From the NCBI GenBank assembly GCA_002751075.1, contig NAOQ01000079.1:87835-151834 (forward strand): 64,000 bases of DNA. The letters are read 5' to 3'. The notes under the pieces are model-generated. The model worked only from the letters and a program-made list of their open reading frames with translations. It was not told the DNA's origin and ran no database searches. Numbering within the stretch: the first letter of the stretch is position 1; each line of letters begins with the position of its first letter. The stretch is from Ichthyophonus hoferi. Its lineage: Eukaryota; Opisthokonta; Ichthyosporea; Ichthyophonida; Ichthyophonidae. Both the position numbers and the translations under genes were made by a program. Below, in pieces: positions 62,301 to 64,000 of the stretch.

Positions 62301-64000
62301 CCCATCATATTCCAACACCTGCTTCCTTTCCTCTCCCTCACGCACCTCTTTCTCGCCATTCCCTACATTGCGACCCTTACACAATCGACCCATCTCCTCT
62401 TTCCCACCCCCCTCTCCATCTTGCATCTCTTTCTCTACCATCATCTCTTTAGCATTATTATTCCCCGCCACCATATTTCCGCTTTCAGTGGTATATGTCT
62501 CTGATTGGTTTACATGTTGAGTTTTCGCACTATCCTTCTCTCCCAGGCAATCTTTCAAGAACCAATCATTGGCATCTGTCCGTGCTTCCTTCCAACCCTG
62601 GTCTACATATAAATGATCAGAAGAAGATATAGCGATTTTCTGTGCTGCTTCAATACCCAAGGTTATTGGCTGTATTTGTATAGCATGCGGGTCTTTTGGC
62701 ATAGGTGATTGATGCATAGATCCCACCTGTTGTTTTACACTTTTTACCACTATGATGTCCTCATTCTTATTTGTATTCTCCTGGTCTTCCAGGGCTTCAT
62801 ATGATTCAACAGTGTTAATGTTGTTTACATGGTTACAAACCGTTTGAGCCACGGCATCGGCGGGGAGCGGCCTAGGTAGGTCATGTGATGTTGATTTGAT
62901 ACTGACTTCCTGAGAGAAATAGAGTAAACGGCAGAATGAATACGAGCAATCATTATAAGTAAAATAGCATGAATTACAATGTGTTATAGTCGAGGTATTT
63001 TTACTATAATGTTATGTCTTAGGATACTTTATACAACTCATACACATAACTGACAGTCATAAATTTTAATAAAAATAATGTTCTCTGTTAGAAGAGATGG
63101 TTTACATTGCCGTGTTGCTATGGGGTAATAGTAATAAATAAATACTGGTTATTAAAATTAAAATTAAAATTAAAAAGACATTCCAGAGACTGGTTATGTA
63201 TTGCTCTCTAACAATATTCCTCTATCGTCCGCCATTATATTAAACATATTAATCATAATATTAAGTATTGACATGCGACAGCGAGAAAATTTATTACTTG
63301 GCAATGATAGAAAAGATGACGTTCAAAGGCCAGCATATAATCGAGAGAATAAAATACGATAAAATACAAACCAGTATAAATTTTGTAATAAAACCAAAAA
63401 ATACTTTGAGCCTATATTATTATACCAGCATATTGCATTCCTCACCTTCTCTATTGGAGATGTTTTTACTGTTAGCTCTTTATCACATATAGGCAATATG
63501 TTATGGATGAGCTGAGGAAAATCATAACTGACGGAACATGTAAGTTTGTAAAAATATATACAATAGTTGAAACAGAGCAGGGAAGAAGGGAAAAGTGAAA
63601 GAAAGAAAGATAATTATCAAAAGGAATAGGGGTGGGTGTGAAAAAAAAAAACTGCATAACTGTAAACTTATATGCCTATATGGTTATAGGTGTGGTTAAA
63701 GCTTCTTGCAGTTATACCTGTGGTCTGAGTAACCAAAGGAAAAAATGCATTTTAGATTCAATTAGACAATGAAAAGGAAAAGGAACAGAGATAAAGCAAC
63801 ACACGCACACCTATATTACACTTCTATCTGTAGAGAGACAATGAAAGACATGTTTATTAAAAAGTAAATTTTGTCTTAGTGAAATGAGGCCGATAAAGGG
63901 AAAGAAAGGAAATATAAATAAAGAGAAATAAAATAAAAATAAAAAAAAGGAATAATAATAATACAACAACAATATAGGACTTACACAACACGGCCAAGTC
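59310..64000 (-). CDS. Charged coiled-coil protein with C-terminal membrane anchor (5' end missing)
   Basis: Exons on the minus strand that join in phase: 63985-64000 (continues off the window), 63446-63527, 61930-62909, 61145-61208, 60740-60832, 59837-59939, and a tentative last exon 59310-59332. Together they give about 450 residues. I do not recognise the family. The start shows LGRVV then VYDFPQLIHNILPICDKELT. The 980-base exon is very hydrophilic and Lys/Glu/Asn/Gly-rich. Then come SEEMMQLQRQVDESNQFIGM and LQDEINAL, which have heptad character, and finally LQAQFCIVKWLISGGVSMLA with LWLAW, one membrane segment close to the C terminus. This architecture (coiled coil plus tail anchor) is typical of membrane tethers and golgins, but that is inference. 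Exons before 61930 have good donors (GTGAGG, GTAAGT). The last exon and stop are the least certain part. Confidence 0.65.

Noticed and set aside
62046-62504. 152-codon plus-strand frame
   Set aside because: Antisense shadow of the large purine-biased exon of the minus-strand gene; composition is Leu/Ser/Phe-rich with no motif.

Overview
The window is AT-rich eukaryotic DNA from an intron-rich, retroelement-loaded nuclear genome. LCB2, RBM22/Slt11 and VPS23 can each be read end to end through phase-consistent GT-AG introns, and all three look more fungal than animal to me (for example the LCB2 block with EGLYSMEG and [12 protein letters not shown], and the Slt11 block with LPVQVRD and [11 protein letters not shown]). 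With 9 to 15 exons per gene, introns up to about 1.2 kb, long AT-rich spacers and abundant Ty1/copia debris, I suspect an early-diverging fungus. CBM14-type chitin-binding proteins would fit a chitin-walled or arthropod-associated lineage. The lineage cannot be fixed from the sequence alone.

Layout: 1-8.7 kb is a copia graveyard with one short secreted half-CBM14 gene (3087-3344, minus). 8.73-16.5 kb is LCB2 (serine palmitoyltransferase, 12 exons), followed 300 bp later by a small three-exon gene of unknown function (16.8-17.7 kb). 19.3-26.3 kb holds three copia fossils in one direction. 27.6-29.4 kb is a secreted protein with five CBM14 modules. 32.5-41.4 kb is RBM22/Slt11 (15 exons), with a 770-N assembly gap inside one intron. 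43.8-45.3 kb is an intronless gene for a seven-helix membrane protein. 47.4-51.9 kb (minus) is VPS23/TSG101 (9 exons). 53.8-59.0 kb is a second copia graveyard with a small inverted-repeat element nested in an LTR. 59.3-64 kb (minus) is the 3' part of a gene for a charged, partly coiled-coil protein with a C-terminal membrane anchor, running off the window.

The housekeeping genes act in separate pathways: sphingolipid synthesis at the ER, the spliceosome, and ESCRT-I sorting. I see no operon-like logic and no clear multi-gene novel system. The most unusual items are the intronless seven-helix protein with predicted N-in/C-out topology, the CBM14 array built by duplicating a two-module unit, the unrecognised small gene behind LCB2, and a strong excess of the word CCAATCA/TGATTGG in introns, spacers and even the VPS23 linker. 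Exon edges were read by eye and have not been checked against transcripts.
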